Shown here: piece after piece, positions 21,350 to 29,614 of the stretch
Numbering within the stretch: the first letter of the stretch is position 1
How the letters are laid out: each line of letters begins with the position of its first letter
NCBI GenBank assembly: GCA_016791445.1
Contig: JAEUMP010000025.1
Coordinates: 186,001-250,000, forward strand
Length of the DNA stretch: 64,000 nucleotides
DNA from: Hyphomonadaceae bacterium
GTDB taxonomy: Bacteria > Pseudomonadota > Alphaproteobacteria > Caulobacterales > Aquidulcibacteraceae
Direction of reading: 5' to 3'
Position numbers and translations under genes: made by a program
The notes under the pieces: generated by a model
The model's database searches: none
Seen by the model: only the letters and a program-made list of their open reading frames with translations
Told to the model about the DNA's origin: nothing

Positions 21350-22297
21350 ATGAGACGGCTGATCACGACGACGGCGTTGGCGTTGGCGCTTGCGCTCGCG
21401 GGCTGCGGCAGCGACTTCAAGTCCGCCCCCATGGAAGAGGGTGCGGCGTCTGTGGCGGCTGACGTCGCATACGCGCCGCAGATGGCGCAGGCGAGCGGTG
21501 GCGAAGCCGCACGCATGGAGGCTCCGCCTGCCTCCCCGCCGCCGCCGCCCGCGCCCGGCGATGCAGCCGGCCCCGTTGTCGGCGCCGCGCCCATGCTGGC
21601 GTACATCTATGGCGTTTCGCTCGAAGTGCCTGCGCGCAATGTGCGCCCGATCATGTCGACGCACGAACAGGCGTGCCGTTCAGCGGGGCCGCGCGTGTGT
21701 CAGGTCGTGAATTCCTCGGTGAATGCGTCGGGCGACGATTCCGTCTTCGGCCAGATCACACTGCGCGCCGAGCCGCGCTGGCTTGAGACGTTCCGCAGCG
21801 GAATGGAAGGGCAGGCGAAGGACGCCGGCGGCCGCATCCGCGAACAGAATGTGTCGAGTGAGGATCTCACGCGTCAGATCGTCGATGTGACCGCACGTCT
21901 CAACGCGCAGAAGACGCTGCGCAACCGGCTGCAGGAAATCCTCCGTTCACGACCGGGCCGTCTCGCCGATCTGCTCGAAACCGAACGCGAACTTGCGCGC
22001 GTGCAGGGTGAGATCGACAGTGCGGAGAGCCAGCTGGCCATGATGCGCGAGCGCGTGGCGATGTCGGTCCTCCAACTCGACTATGCGTCGCGGCCCAGCG
22101 CCGTTACAGGCGGTGCCTTCGAGCCTGTCACCGATGCGCTGACAGAGTTCTTCTCCATCGTGATGGAAGGTTTTGGCCTGATCATTCGCCTGGTCGCGGT
22201 GGCGATACCCGTCGCGATCGTGGTCGTCCCGCTCGGCTGGCTGCTGCTGCGCTGGCGGCGCGGGCGGCGCGCGAAGAAGGTGGCGGCGGAAACCTGA
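21350..22297 (+). CDS. DUF4349 domain lipoprotein
   Basis: A 315-residue envelope protein. The lipobox is clear (MRRLITTTALALALALAGC), so it is lipid-anchored at C18. A proline-rich linker (PPASPPPPPAPG) precedes the DUF4349 core, with a coiled-coil stretch around DVTARLNAQKTLRNRLQEIL and ELARVQGEIDSAESQL. A membrane segment (FGLIIRLVAVAIPVAIVVVP) and a basic tail end the protein. Both a lipid anchor and a C-terminal helix suggest it bridges or sits in the inner membrane. Function is unknown. Confidence 0.85.
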   Translation: MRRLITTTALALALALAGCGSDFKSAPMEEGAASVAADVAYAPQMAQASGGEAARMEAPPASPPPPPAPGDAAGPVVGAAPMLAYIYGVSLEVPARNVRPIMSTHEQACRSAGPRVCQVVNSSVNASGDDSVFGQITLRAEPRWLETFRSGMEGQAKDAGGRIREQNVSSEDLTRQIVDVTARLNAQKTLRNRLQEILRSRPGRLADLLETERELARVQGEIDSAESQLAMMRERVAMSVLQLDYASRPSAVTGGAFEPVTDALTEFFSIVMEGFGLIIRLVAVAIPVAIVVVPLGWLLLRWRRGRRAKKVAAET

Positions 22298-22321
22298 CCC
22301 TTTCCCGCAAGCGGGAGAGGG
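22298..22321. repeat. short palindrome after the DUF4349 gene
   Basis: CCCTTTCCCGC and GCGGGAGAGGG flank a 2-bp loop, one mismatch. It is the third near-copy of the palindrome at 16647-16668 and begins right after the stop codon of the DUF4349 gene. Confidence 0.55.
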
Positions 22322-22356
22322 TTGGGAAATCGCCCGTAATCCCCTAACTCCCCCGC

Positions 22357-23019
22357 ATGATCGGAAACATCGACGGACCGCGCATGCCGCCGGCGGCGGG
22401 CGGCAAGCCTTCCAGCCTCATCGTGCTGTTGCATGGCTATGGCTCGAACGGCGAGGATCTCATCTCGCTTGCGCCCTACTGGGCGAAGGCGCTGCCGAAC
22501 ACGCAATTCGTGTCGCCGAATGCGCCGGAACCCGTATCGATGGCGCCCGGCGGCTATCAGTGGTTTCCTATCTCGCGGCTTGATCCGCGTGAGGTGGAAA
22601 TGGGCGTGCAGCGCGCGTCCGGCACGCTGGAGAAATTCATCGACCGCGAACTCGAGCGCTACCAGATCCCGCCGGATCGCCTGGCGCTCGTGGGGTTCAG
22701 CCAGGGCACGATGATGGCGCTGCATGTGGGACTGCGACGCCAGCGCCTTGGCGCGATCGTCGGCTTTTCCGGCGCCCTGCCGGCGGCGGGCAAACTTAAG
22801 GACGAAGCCAGGTCAAAGCCGCCCGTCCTGCTGATCCACGGAGACCAGGACGAGATGATCCCGGTTTCGGCGCTCTTCGCCGCGGCGGAAGGGCTGGCGG
22901 CGGCGGAGATCGGCGCGCAATGGCACGTCTCCTATGGCGTGCCGCATTCCATCGGCCCGGACGGTCTGCAACTCGGCGGGGAATTCCTGCGGGCCGCGCT
23001 CGCGGGGAAGTTGAAGTAG
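22357..23019 (+). CDS. phospholipase/carboxylesterase family alpha/beta hydrolase
   Basis: A 220-residue serine esterase of the Abhydrolase_2 (carboxylesterase/acyl-protein thioesterase-like) family. The triad is visible: serine in LVGFSQGTMMAL, aspartate in LLIHGDQDEMIPV and histidine in YGVPHSIGPDG. LLHGYGSNGEDL forms the oxyanion region. There is no signal peptide, so it acts in the cytoplasm. It stands 59 bp after the DUF4349 gene on the same strand. Substrate is not known. Confidence 0.9.
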   Translation: MIGNIDGPRMPPAAGGKPSSLIVLLHGYGSNGEDLISLAPYWAKALPNTQFVSPNAPEPVSMAPGGYQWFPISRLDPREVEMGVQRASGTLEKFIDRELERYQIPPDRLALVGFSQGTMMALHVGLRRQRLGAIVGFSGALPAAGKLKDEARSKPPVLLIHGDQDEMIPVSALFAAAEGLAAAEIGAQWHVSYGVPHSIGPDGLQLGGEFLRAALAGKLK

Positions 23020-23199
23020 CCGGGCGCTGCGCCTGTCATCACGACGTCATCACGAATCGGGCATGATCCGGTGGCGCGGGAAGCCGTTCGCTGGTAGGCA
23101 TGCCGCCAAGGAGGTGCGTCTTCAGTTCCATAGCGCGGATCGCACTCGCGGCCTTCGGGCCATCAGCCTGCACAGGCGCCCTTCACACGGGAGGCGGCC

Positions 23200-23760
23200 A
23201 TGCAGGTCATTAGCACCCCGCCATCGGGCTTCCCCGCCCTCGTACTGAACGCCGACTACCGCCCGCTTTCCTATTACCCGCTTTCGCTTTGGCCATGGCA
23301 GGAGTCCGTGAAGGCGGTCTTCCTCGAGCGCGTCGACGTCATCGCGGAATATGACCATGAGGTTCATTCGCCGAGCTTCGCGATGCGTCTGCCGTCGGTC
23401 ATCTCTCTGCGTGAATATGTGAGCCAGGATCGCCCGCCGGCTTTCACGCGCTTCAATGTCTTCCTGCGCGACGGCTTCCACTGCCAGTATTGCGGCGCCG
23501 CGAGTGAGCTGACCTTCGATCACCTCATTCCGCGCTCGAAGGGCGGGCGCACGACGTGGGAGAACATCGTCACCGCCTGCGGGCCGTGCAACCTGCAGAA
23601 GGGCGGGCGCTCGCTGCGCGAGGTCGGCTTCCACCTGCCGAACCGGCCGCGTCGCCCGAACATGCACGAACTGCAGGGCATGGGCCGCCGTTTCCCGCCG
23701 CATCACCTCCACGAGACTTGGGTGGACTACCTCTACTGGGACGTCGAACTCGAGGAGTGA
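23200..23760 (+). CDS. HNH endonuclease family protein
   Basis: A 186-residue protein with a C-terminal HNH nuclease domain. Two zinc-binding pairs are present (C95-x2-C98 and C127-x2-C130), framing D107-H108 in LTFDHLIPRSKGG and N122 in TWENIVTACGPCN, so the active site looks complete. The N-terminal 80 residues are the conserved extension of the stand-alone HNH proteins common in Alphaproteobacteria (VLNADYRPLSYYPLSLWPW). No toxin, phage or methylase neighbour suggests a defence role. The 180 bp before it show nothing coding. Confidence 0.9.
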   Translation: MQVISTPPSGFPALVLNADYRPLSYYPLSLWPWQESVKAVFLERVDVIAEYDHEVHSPSFAMRLPSVISLREYVSQDRPPAFTRFNVFLRDGFHCQYCGAASELTFDHLIPRSKGGRTTWENIVTACGPCNLQKGGRSLREVGFHLPNRPRRPNMHELQGMGRRFPPHHLHETWVDYLYWDVELEE

Positions 23761-23855
23761 CGGCTTCACGTTGACGTTCGCGGAAGCCGGCTCGCCTTGA
23801 TAGGAACGGCCCGGCGTGCTTTACCGAACGTCCCATATTGGAGAGGGCTGCACTC

Positions 23856-24164
23856 ATGGAAATCGGCGAAGTCACCAAGAAGATCACGGAAGCCGTCGGC
23901 GTCGATTCCGGCCTCAACAAGACCCTGAAGTTCGACTTCGGCGATGTCGGCAAGATCTATATCGACGGCGTGTCGAAGCCGAATTCCGTGTCGAATGACG
24001 ACAAGGCCGCCGACTGCACCATCAAGCTTTCGTGGGACGACTTCCTGAACATGGCGCAGGGCAAACTCGACCCGACCATGGCGTTCATGCAGGGCAAGCT
24101 GAAGGTGGAAGGCGACATGTCGATCGCCATGAAGCTGCAGCCGATCCTGTCAAAGCTGCGCTGA
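23856..24164 (+). CDS. SCP2 sterol-binding domain protein
   Basis: A 102-residue stand-alone SCP2 domain, a lipid-binding fold. The typical motifs are visible: DCTIKLSWDDFLNMAQGKLDP near residues 53-73, then MAFMQGKLKVEGDMSIAMKLQPIL. The ATG at 23856 follows GGAGAGGG at slightly long spacing; a start six codons earlier is possible. It is 5 bp upstream of the lysophospholipase-like gene, so the two are co-translated and probably act on lipids or acyl compounds together, which is an inference from context. Confidence 0.9.
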   Translation: MEIGEVTKKITEAVGVDSGLNKTLKFDFGDVGKIYIDGVSKPNSVSNDDKAADCTIKLSWDDFLNMAQGKLDPTMAFMQGKLKVEGDMSIAMKLQPILSKLR

Positions 24165-24169
24165 GCGCG

Positions 24170-25132
24170 ATGGGGTTCGTCCACGTCCCCGGCAATCCCG
24201 AGCCGGCAGGCGGGGAAGAGCTATGGCTTGAGGGGCGCGGCGGCGTGAAGTTGCGCGCGCTCCTTGCGCCGTCGACGAACGGCCCGCCGCGCGGGACGGT
24301 GATCCTGTTCACCGGCCGAACAGAATTCATCGAGAAGTATTTCGAGGTCATCACGGAGCTGCAGCAGCGCGGCTTCGTGGTGTTCTCCATGGACTGGCGC
24401 GGGCAGGGCCTGTCGGGTCGCGAGCAGAAGAACCCGCTCAAGGGCCACTTCACGACGTTCGACGATCCCGTCGCCGATCTCTACGCCGCCATGCGTCTGC
24501 TCGGCGATCGCCTGCCGCGGCCGCATGTGGTGCTCGCACACTCCATGGGCGGGTGCATCGCGCTGCGCGCCATGCAGACCAATCGCTTGACGGCGGACGG
24601 CGCGGTGTTCAGCGCGCCGATGTGGGGCATCGCCAATGTGAAAGGCTTCGCAGAAGACTTCACACGCTTCATGACCGCGTCCGGCATGGGCGGGCTCTTC
24701 GCGCCCGGCGTCGAGACGAAGTGGAAGAAGCAGTCGTTCAAGAAGAACGCACTGACCCACGATCAAGAGCGCTATGCGCGCGCGCAGGGACTCGTCGTTG
24801 AAAACAAGGATCTGGCGCTCGCCGGCCCCACGCTCGGCTGGGTGACGGCGGCGCTCGACGCCATCGACACCTTCCACGCCCCCGGCGCGCTCAACCATCT
24901 GCGCATGCCGATCATGGTGATGAGCGCCGCCGAGGAAAGCCTCGTCGACAATTCGAGCCATGCAGAAGTTGCGACGCTGCTGCCCAACGCGCGCCACATC
25001 ATGATCGAAGGCGCCCGCCACGAAATCATGATGGAGACCGACAACATCCGCGCCCAGTTCTGGGCTGCGTTCGATACGATCGCCGATGCCGTGGCGCCGA
25101 AAAGGGCGCCGTCCGTGCAGGCGAACGCTTAG
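24170..25132 (+). CDS. alpha/beta hydrolase, lysophospholipase-like
   Basis: A 320-residue serine hydrolase of the Hydrolase_4/PldB-like branch. The nucleophile elbow is S125 in LAHSMGGCIAL, with SMDWRGQGLSGR as the characteristic upstream motif and GARHEIMMETD giving the catalytic histidine. It resembles monoglyceride lipase/lysophospholipase L2 proteins. The start at 24170 lies 5 bp after the SCP2 stop; the longer frame runs through that gene. No signal peptide. Confidence 0.9.
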   Translation: MGFVHVPGNPEPAGGEELWLEGRGGVKLRALLAPSTNGPPRGTVILFTGRTEFIEKYFEVITELQQRGFVVFSMDWRGQGLSGREQKNPLKGHFTTFDDPVADLYAAMRLLGDRLPRPHVVLAHSMGGCIALRAMQTNRLTADGAVFSAPMWGIANVKGFAEDFTRFMTASGMGGLFAPGVETKWKKQSFKKNALTHDQERYARAQGLVVENKDLALAGPTLGWVTAALDAIDTFHAPGALNHLRMPIMVMSAAEESLVDNSSHAEVATLLPNARHIMIEGARHEIMMETDNIRAQFWAAFDTIADAVAPKRAPSVQANA

Positions 25133-25160
25133 CGAAGTCCGTTCACGGAGGCAGCGGCAG

Positions 25161-25958
25161 CTAGGCCTTCGCCGCGCGCTTCAGCGCCACGATCGCCTGC
25201 TCGTGCGGGCGTGAATCGCCTGATGCGATCACCTGTCCGCCCATCCATGCCGGGCCGCCGCGCCAGTTGGTGACCATGCCGCCGGCCCCCTCGATCACCG
25301 GGATCAGCGCCTGCACGTCCCACGGCTTCAGGCCGCTCTCGATCACGAGATCCACGCGGCCCGCCGCGAGCATCGCGTAGGCATAGCAGTCGCAGCCATA
25401 GCGCTGCAGGCGCGACGTGCGTCGCACCATCTCGAAGCCGCCGGCCTCCGCGCCGTCGAAGAGGAACGGATCGGTCGTGGCGATGGTCGCTGCGTTGAGG
25501 TGTCCGCACGCGCGCACGTTGAGCGTCTGCGTCACGCCGCGCGCGGTCACCTCGGCGCCGCCGGGAAAGCCCACATAGCGTTCATCCAGAAATCCCTGGT
25601 CGATGATGCCGAGCACGGGGCGACCTTCGTAGGCCAGCGCGATCAGCGTGCCCCAGAGCGGCAAGCCGGAAATGAAGGCGCGCGTGCCATCTACAGGATC
25701 GAGCGTCCACGACCATCCGTCCTGCGACGGCGTCTCTCCGTACTCCTCGCCGAGCACGCCGTGCGTGGGGTGATGCAGCGCGATGAGATCGCGCATGGCG
25801 CGTTCGGCGCCGCGATCTGCTTCAGTGACGGGATCGAAGGCCGCATCCGGCTTCTTGTTTTCCACGCCCGTGTCCACGCGAAAGTGCGGCAGGATCGCCG
25901 CGCGGGCGGCGTCGGCGAGTGCGTGGGCGAAGGGGATGAAGTCAGCGGCGGCATGCAT
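25161..25958 (-). CDS. hisN: inositol monophosphatase family protein, histidinol-phosphatase type
   Basis: A 265-residue Mg2+-dependent phosphatase. The metal and phosphate motifs are intact: GEEYGE, then WTLDPVDGTRAFISGLP and, toward the end, LKPWDVQALIPVIEGAGG. The TRAFISGLPLWGTLIAL wording is the signature of HisN-type histidinol-phosphate phosphatases, the last-but-one enzyme of histidine synthesis in Alphaproteobacteria, rather than SuhB. It is not next to other his genes, so an inositol or sugar phosphate substrate is not excluded. Confidence 0.85.
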   Translation of the reverse strand: MHAAADFIPFAHALADAARAAILPHFRVDTGVENKKPDAAFDPVTEADRGAERAMRDLIALHHPTHGVLGEEYGETPSQDGWSWTLDPVDGTRAFISGLPLWGTLIALAYEGRPVLGIIDQGFLDERYVGFPGGAEVTARGVTQTLNVRACGHLNAATIATTDPFLFDGAEAGGFEMVRRTSRLQRYGCDCYAYAMLAAGRVDLVIESGLKPWDVQALIPVIEGAGGMVTNWRGGPAWMGGQVIASGDSRPHEQAIVALKRAAKA

Positions 25959-25997
25959 GGCGTTCCCTTACACCGAAGCGCCGCCATGCGCACGCGT

Positions 25998-26468
25998 TCA
26001 TCGCGACTCTGATGGATCGCCGAAGACGAGTCGCGGCCCGGCGCCATGACGCGCCACACGATCCTCGGGATTGTAGAGCTGGCATTTCTTGAGGGAAAGG
26101 CAGCCGCAGCCTATGCACTCGTCAAGCTTGGAGCGCAGTCGCTGCAACGTCGCGATGCGTTCGTCGAGCGTTTTGCGGAAGGCGCGGCTGATGACGTCCC
26201 AGTCCTTCAATGTCGGCGTGCGTTCTGCGGGAAGGCTTCTGAGCAATCCGCCGATCTCCTCGATGGTCAGCCCCATCTGCTGGGCGATGAGGATGAACGA
26301 TAGCCGCCTGATGTCGGCGCGCAGGAAGCGGCGTTGTCCGCCCGCACTGCGAAGCGATCTCACCAGACCGCGCGCCTCGTAGAAGCGGATTGCGGAGACT
26401 GAAAGTCCCGTTCGCGCGGCGAGGTCGCCGATAGGCAGGAGATCGCCCGATTTCAAAAGACCCGACAA
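25998..26468 (-). CDS. soxR: redox-sensitive transcriptional activator SoxR
   Basis: A MerR-family regulator holding a [2Fe-2S] cluster and activating genes on oxidation by redox-cycling compounds. The cluster cysteines C118, C121, C123 and C129 lie in ECIGCGCLSLKKC, matching E. coli SoxR spacing. The N-terminal winged helix reads LAARTGLSVSAIRFYEARGL. No ATG is available; TTG at 26468 gives 156 residues and has GAGG upstream, while TTG 26456 lacks one. A SoxR box lies just upstream, covering this ribosome binding site, so autoregulation is likely. Confidence 0.93.
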   Translation of the reverse strand: MSGLLKSGDLLPIGDLAARTGLSVSAIRFYEARGLVRSLRSAGGQRRFLRADIRRLSFILIAQQMGLTIEEIGGLLRSLPAERTPTLKDWDVISRAFRKTLDERIATLQRLRSKLDECIGCGCLSLKKCQLYNPEDRVARHGAGPRLVFGDPSESR

Positions 26469-26473
26469 AGAGC

Positions 26474-26504
26474 TTGACCTCAAGTTAGGTTGAGAAAGTA
26501 GCCT
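26474..26504 (+). promoter_or_regulatory. SoxR-controlled promoter with SoxR box
   Basis: The 18-bp site at 26478-26495 (CCTCAAGTTAGGTTGAGA) matches the SoxR box CCTCAAGTTAACTTGAGG at most positions. It lies between TTGACC (26474-26479) and TAGCCT (26499-26504), a 19-bp spacer as in SoxR-activated promoters that need DNA distortion. It points to the VOC gene at 26541. The same site falls in the predicted leader of soxR on the other strand. Confidence 0.75.
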
Positions 26505-26540
26505 CGCCGCAATCAGGTCCCGAAGCAAGAGGAGAGACCC

Positions 26541-26924
26541 ATGGGCGCAGCACTCGAACACGTGAACATCACCGTCAGCGATCCCGCACGCACGGCGGCG
26601 ATGCTGTGCGATGTCTTCGGCTGGACGGTGCGCTGGAGCGGGCCCGCCAAGAGTGGCGGAAGGACGTTCCATGTCGGCGACGCCGATACCTACCTTGCGG
26701 TTTATACGCCGCCGCCGGGCGCTCAACTCGGCGCGGCCGACAGCGCGCTACACGGCGGGCTCAACCATGTCGGCGTACTCGTCGACGACCTCGACGCCGT
26801 CGAGATGCGGGTGCGCGACGCGGGGCTGACGCCCTTCAACCACGGCGACTACGCACCGGGACGGCGCTTCTACTTTCTCGACCATGACGGCGTGGAGTTC
26901 GAGGTGGTGAGCTATGCTGCCTGA
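26541..26924 (+). CDS. VOC superfamily (glyoxalase/bleomycin-resistance-like) protein
   Basis: A 127-residue single VOC-fold protein: LEHVNITVSDPARTAAML opens the first beta-alpha-beta module, LNHVGVLVDDLDAVEMRV the second, and YFLDHDGVEFEVVSY the last with the metal-ligand glutamate position. Histidines H8 and the one in LNHVG could bind metal. The ribosome binding site AGAGGAGAG is strong. Placed behind a SoxR box, it is probably induced by redox-active compounds; binding or inactivating such a compound is a reasonable inference. Confidence 0.88.
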   Translation: MGAALEHVNITVSDPARTAAMLCDVFGWTVRWSGPAKSGGRTFHVGDADTYLAVYTPPPGAQLGAADSALHGGLNHVGVLVDDLDAVEMRVRDAGLTPFNHGDYAPGRRFYFLDHDGVEFEVVSYAA

Positions 26925-27423
26925 AGCACAGATGCGCGTTCTGCTGCTGGCCGGCGCGGCAGGCGGCGCGCTGCGCATGGCGTCGGCGTTCGTTCCCTAC
27001 GAACCAGAGTCGATCAGGCTCGAGAGTCTCTACGCGGCGATCGATGTCGCGCTGCTGCTCGGCCTTGTCGGCATCCACCAGCAGGCGGCGTCGCGCACGG
27101 GGGCGGCGGGGCTGGCGTTCTTCGCGCTCTCGGTCGCCGCCCTCGCCAGCATCGTCGGACCCGATCCAACCATGTTCGGTGTGGATTTCTACCGCGTTGG
27201 CGCCAGCGTCTTCGCGCTCGCACTCGCCGGCTTTGCGGTGACGCTGCTCGTCGCGCGCGTGCACGCGATCACTGCGGTGCTATGGATCGCGTGCGCGGTG
27301 AGCGGCGTCCTCGCGGCGACGGGCTCGCCGCTCGCATTCATGATCGCGGGCCTGGCGCTGGGCGCGGGGTTTGTGGCGGCGGCGCTGCCGACGGAGGGGC
27401 AGTCCGCCCTCCGAAAGGCGTGA
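26914..27423 (+). CDS. integral membrane protein of unknown function
   Basis: A 169-residue protein with about five hydrophobic helices (for example [44 protein letters not shown] and FMIAGLALGAGFVAAAL). No family recognised. Its start lies 11 bp inside the end of the VOC gene, so it is translationally coupled and should share the SoxR-controlled promoter. This makes it a candidate envelope partner of the VOC protein in coping with redox-active compounds. Confidence 0.75.
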   Translation: MLPEAQMRVLLLAGAAGGALRMASAFVPYEPESIRLESLYAAIDVALLLGLVGIHQQAASRTGAAGLAFFALSVAALASIVGPDPTMFGVDFYRVGASVFALALAGFAVTLLVARVHAITAVLWIACAVSGVLAATGSPLAFMIAGLALGAGFVAAALPTEGQSALRKA

Positions 27424-27444
27424 GAACAGCGTCCGCCGCCAACG

Positions 27445-27474
27445 AAAAGGGCCCCGGCGGTTCCGCCGGGGCCC
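27445..27474 (-). terminator. terminator of the XRE regulator gene
   Basis: A perfect 12-bp GC inverted repeat (27449-27460 and 27463-27474) is followed on the minus strand by TTTT. It lies 33 bp after the stop of the minus-strand regulator gene and can also stop transcription entering from the SoxR-linked genes. Confidence 0.8.
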
Positions 27475-27506
27475 TGAATCGCTGTTGCTGACTGTAAGTC
27501 GAAGAC

Positions 27507-27911
27507 TTACGCCGCGTCTGTGCTTTCGTCCTGCAGCGCCTTCGCGAGGTCGAGCAGGCGGCGGCGCGGGCGTTCGCCGAGCTTGTAGTAGGCCCGGATC
27601 AGCTCGAGCGTTTCCTTCTGCGACAGCACGTCCGCCGCGATCAGTTCACGATCGTTGGCGACGTTCGCCGGTGTGCCGGCCGCTTCCGCAACCGTCTGCA
27701 GACCTTCGAAGAAGTAGCCGACCGGGACGTTGAGCGAGACCGAAAGCTCATAGAGCCGGCTCGCCGTCACGCGGTTGGCGCCGCATTCGTATTTCTGGAT
27801 CTGCTGGAAGCGGATGCCGATGCTTTCAGCGAGTTGTTGCTGGGTCAGGCCCAACAGACGGCGACGGCGGCGGAGCCGCTTGCCGACATGCAGATCGATC
27901 TCATTCGCCAT
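27507..27911 (-). CDS. XRE family transcriptional regulator (PraR/PhrR-like)
   Basis: A 134-residue DNA-binding protein with a Cro/C1-type helix-turn-helix near residues 10-65: VGKRLRRRRRLLGLTQQQLAESIG, then IRFQQIQKYECGANRV and RLYELSVSLNVPVGYFF. The architecture and wording match the regulators conserved across Alphaproteobacteria and named PraR/PhrR in rhizobia. The C-terminal part (LIRAYYKLGERPRRRLLDLAKAL) is helical. ATG 27911 is used; GTG 27926 five codons upstream is possible. It is divergent from the FAD protein gene and ends at its own terminator. Confidence 0.85.
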   Translation of the reverse strand: MANEIDLHVGKRLRRRRRLLGLTQQQLAESIGIRFQQIQKYECGANRVTASRLYELSVSLNVPVGYFFEGLQTVAEAAGTPANVANDRELIAADVLSQKETLELIRAYYKLGERPRRRLLDLAKALQDESTDAA

Positions 27912-28339
27912 CTTGAGCGCCTTCACGTTCCCGCCGCACCCCCTTCGGGCGTGGCTTCGTCTCGGCGGGGTGCTCTGCAACGGCCATACCAGCCTGAAGC
28001 GATGCGTCACGAGGCCGTTATTGCCCCGCGTCAGGCGAATGCAACGATTTTGCCCGCGCAGAACGGGAAAAACGCCCCTTTGTGGAACGGGCGCGGCGTC
28101 AGGTATCGCTAACGAGGACATGTGGGGGAATGGATTCCCGTGTTGGCGTGGGCCCAGCGCAGGCGTTCGCGGCGGACGTGATAACCTCCCGCCGCCGGAG
28201 CGTTGCGATCCGGCACACCCGCGAGGGGCGTGGCAGCGCGCAGCAGGGGCATGCGGTAGCCAACCGGAACCGTGTTTGCGATGCTCGAAATGGGCCGGGT
28301 CATGCGATTCTGCCCATGTGCATGGGGTTAACGGGGCGG
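27912..28339. other. 428-bp divergent intergenic region
   Basis: This gap separates the XRE regulator from the FAD protein gene. I see no convincing gene: the open frames are out of register with family-like starts and lack ribosome binding sites. It holds a palindrome GGGAAT-GG-ATTCCC at 28126-28139 and must contain the promoters for both flanking genes. Confidence 0.6.
28126..28139. promoter_or_regulatory. palindrome, possible operator
   Basis: GGGAAT and ATTCCC are perfect inverted arms across 2 bp, in the middle of the gap between the XRE regulator and the FAD protein gene. The size suits a dimeric helix-turn-helix regulator, but only one copy is seen. Confidence 0.3.
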
Positions 28340-29614
28340 ATGCTGACCGTCGGGATCGTGGGCGCAGGCCCTGCGGGCTTGAGTGCGGCGCGTCTCCTTG
28401 AGGAAACGGGCCGCGCCCGCGCCGTCATTTTCGAGAAGGACGAACGCGTCGGCGGCAAGTCCTTCTCCACGCCGCGCTACGGGTCGATGCACGACATCGG
28501 CACCTGCTATTCCATGCTGGCCCACGCCACGACGAACCGCTGGATGAAGGAGCTGCGTATTCCGCAACGCCCCATCGACAGGCAGATGGTCGATGGCGTG
28601 CCGGTCATTCGCTACATCCTGGGCGGCAAGCCGTTCACCACGGCGTCCGAAACGCTGCGCTTCTTCCGTGCCTGGGAGACGCAGATGCGCGCCTTTGAGG
28701 AACGCCCCGACGATCCCGATGTCCGTCAAACCGCCGCCATGCCCGTCGGCGACTGGATCGACGCGCACGGCTTCCCGTCCATGCGCCGCTACATGCAGCG
28801 CGGCCTCACCAACATGGGGTACGGTTATCTCGATGAAGCGCCGACGGTACAGGCGCTGCGTTGGTGCGGGCCGGACCTGCTGATTTCGGGCGCGCTCAAG
28901 CGCATCAAGGCGCCGGAAAAGGGGTGGCAGAATTTTTGGGAGCGGATCTCGCAGAGGCTCGACGTGCGCCTCGGGCAGCCTGTCGAGGAGATCCGTCGAG
29001 GCAATGACGGCATCGACATCGTCACCCCCGCAGGCGCAACACGCGTTGACGCGCTCCTCATCGCTGCGCCGCTCGATGAGTTGATGCACGCCCTGCGGCT
29101 CACCGCCGCCGAGCAGCGCGTCATCGACGCAGTGAAATGGGACCGGCTCTGCGCGTCGCTTGCGGCGATCGCCGGCTGGCGGCGCAACGACGACATCGTC
29201 ATCTACGAGGACGCGCTCAAGTCCGGCGCGCCGCCTGGCGTGCTGCTTTCGTCGCGTGTCGCGGGCCCACCCCCGAAAAAGCAGGATCGTCACGGCACGC
29301 GCTTCTTCATGTGCTTTCAGTATGCCGGCTCCCTTACCAACGCCGATCTGGCGGCGAAGCTTCGCCGCGACGTCGAGCAGCGCGGCGGCTACCTCGATCA
29401 CCTCGCCGTGCAGAAGGTCTGGAAGTTCTCCCCGCGCTATGACGCCGATGCGCTGCGCGACGGACTCATCTCACAGATGCGCGCCATGCAGGGCGACGAG
29501 CGGACTTGGTACACGGGCGCGACGTTTTCGTTTGAAGCGGTGTCCAACATCGTGGAATTCAACCGCAAGCTGGCGCCGGAGATGGTGCGTCAGCTGGAGG
29601 CCATGCGCCGATGA
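28340..29614 (+). CDS. FAD-dependent amine oxidase-like oxidoreductase
   Basis: A 424-residue flavoprotein. The dinucleotide-binding motif is at the very start (VGIVGAGPAGLSAARLLEE), followed by IFEKDERVGGKSFS, the second FAD motif of the amine oxidase/protoporphyrinogen oxidase/phytoene desaturase group, and by ALLIAAPLDELMHAL later. Substrate is unknown. Starts at 28316, 28322 and 28340 are all in frame; 28340 puts the Rossmann strand right at the N-terminus. Its stop overlaps the next ATG by 4 nt, tying it to a thioesterase-like gene. Confidence 0.85.
   Translation: MLTVGIVGAGPAGLSAARLLEETGRARAVIFEKDERVGGKSFSTPRYGSMHDIGTCYSMLAHATTNRWMKELRIPQRPIDRQMVDGVPVIRYILGGKPFTTASETLRFFRAWETQMRAFEERPDDPDVRQTAAMPVGDWIDAHGFPSMRRYMQRGLTNMGYGYLDEAPTVQALRWCGPDLLISGALKRIKAPEKGWQNFWERISQRLDVRLGQPVEEIRRGNDGIDIVTPAGATRVDALLIAAPLDELMHALRLTAAEQRVIDAVKWDRLCASLAAIAGWRRNDDIVIYEDALKSGAPPGVLLSSRVAGPPPKKQDRHGTRFFMCFQYAGSLTNADLAAKLRRDVEQRGGYLDHLAVQKVWKFSPRYDADALRDGLISQMRAMQGDERTWYTGATFSFEAVSNIVEFNRKLAPEMVRQLEAMRR

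Noticed and set aside
23200..23760. HNH nuclease as part of a defence system
   Set aside because: Neighbours are lipid and phosphatase genes; no methylase, helicase, sensor or toxin partner is nearby, and this protein type is widespread as a stand-alone gene.
28109..28303. 64-codon minus-strand frame in the 28 kb gap
   Set aside because: No ribosome binding site, no recognisable pattern, and composition matches random GC-rich frames.
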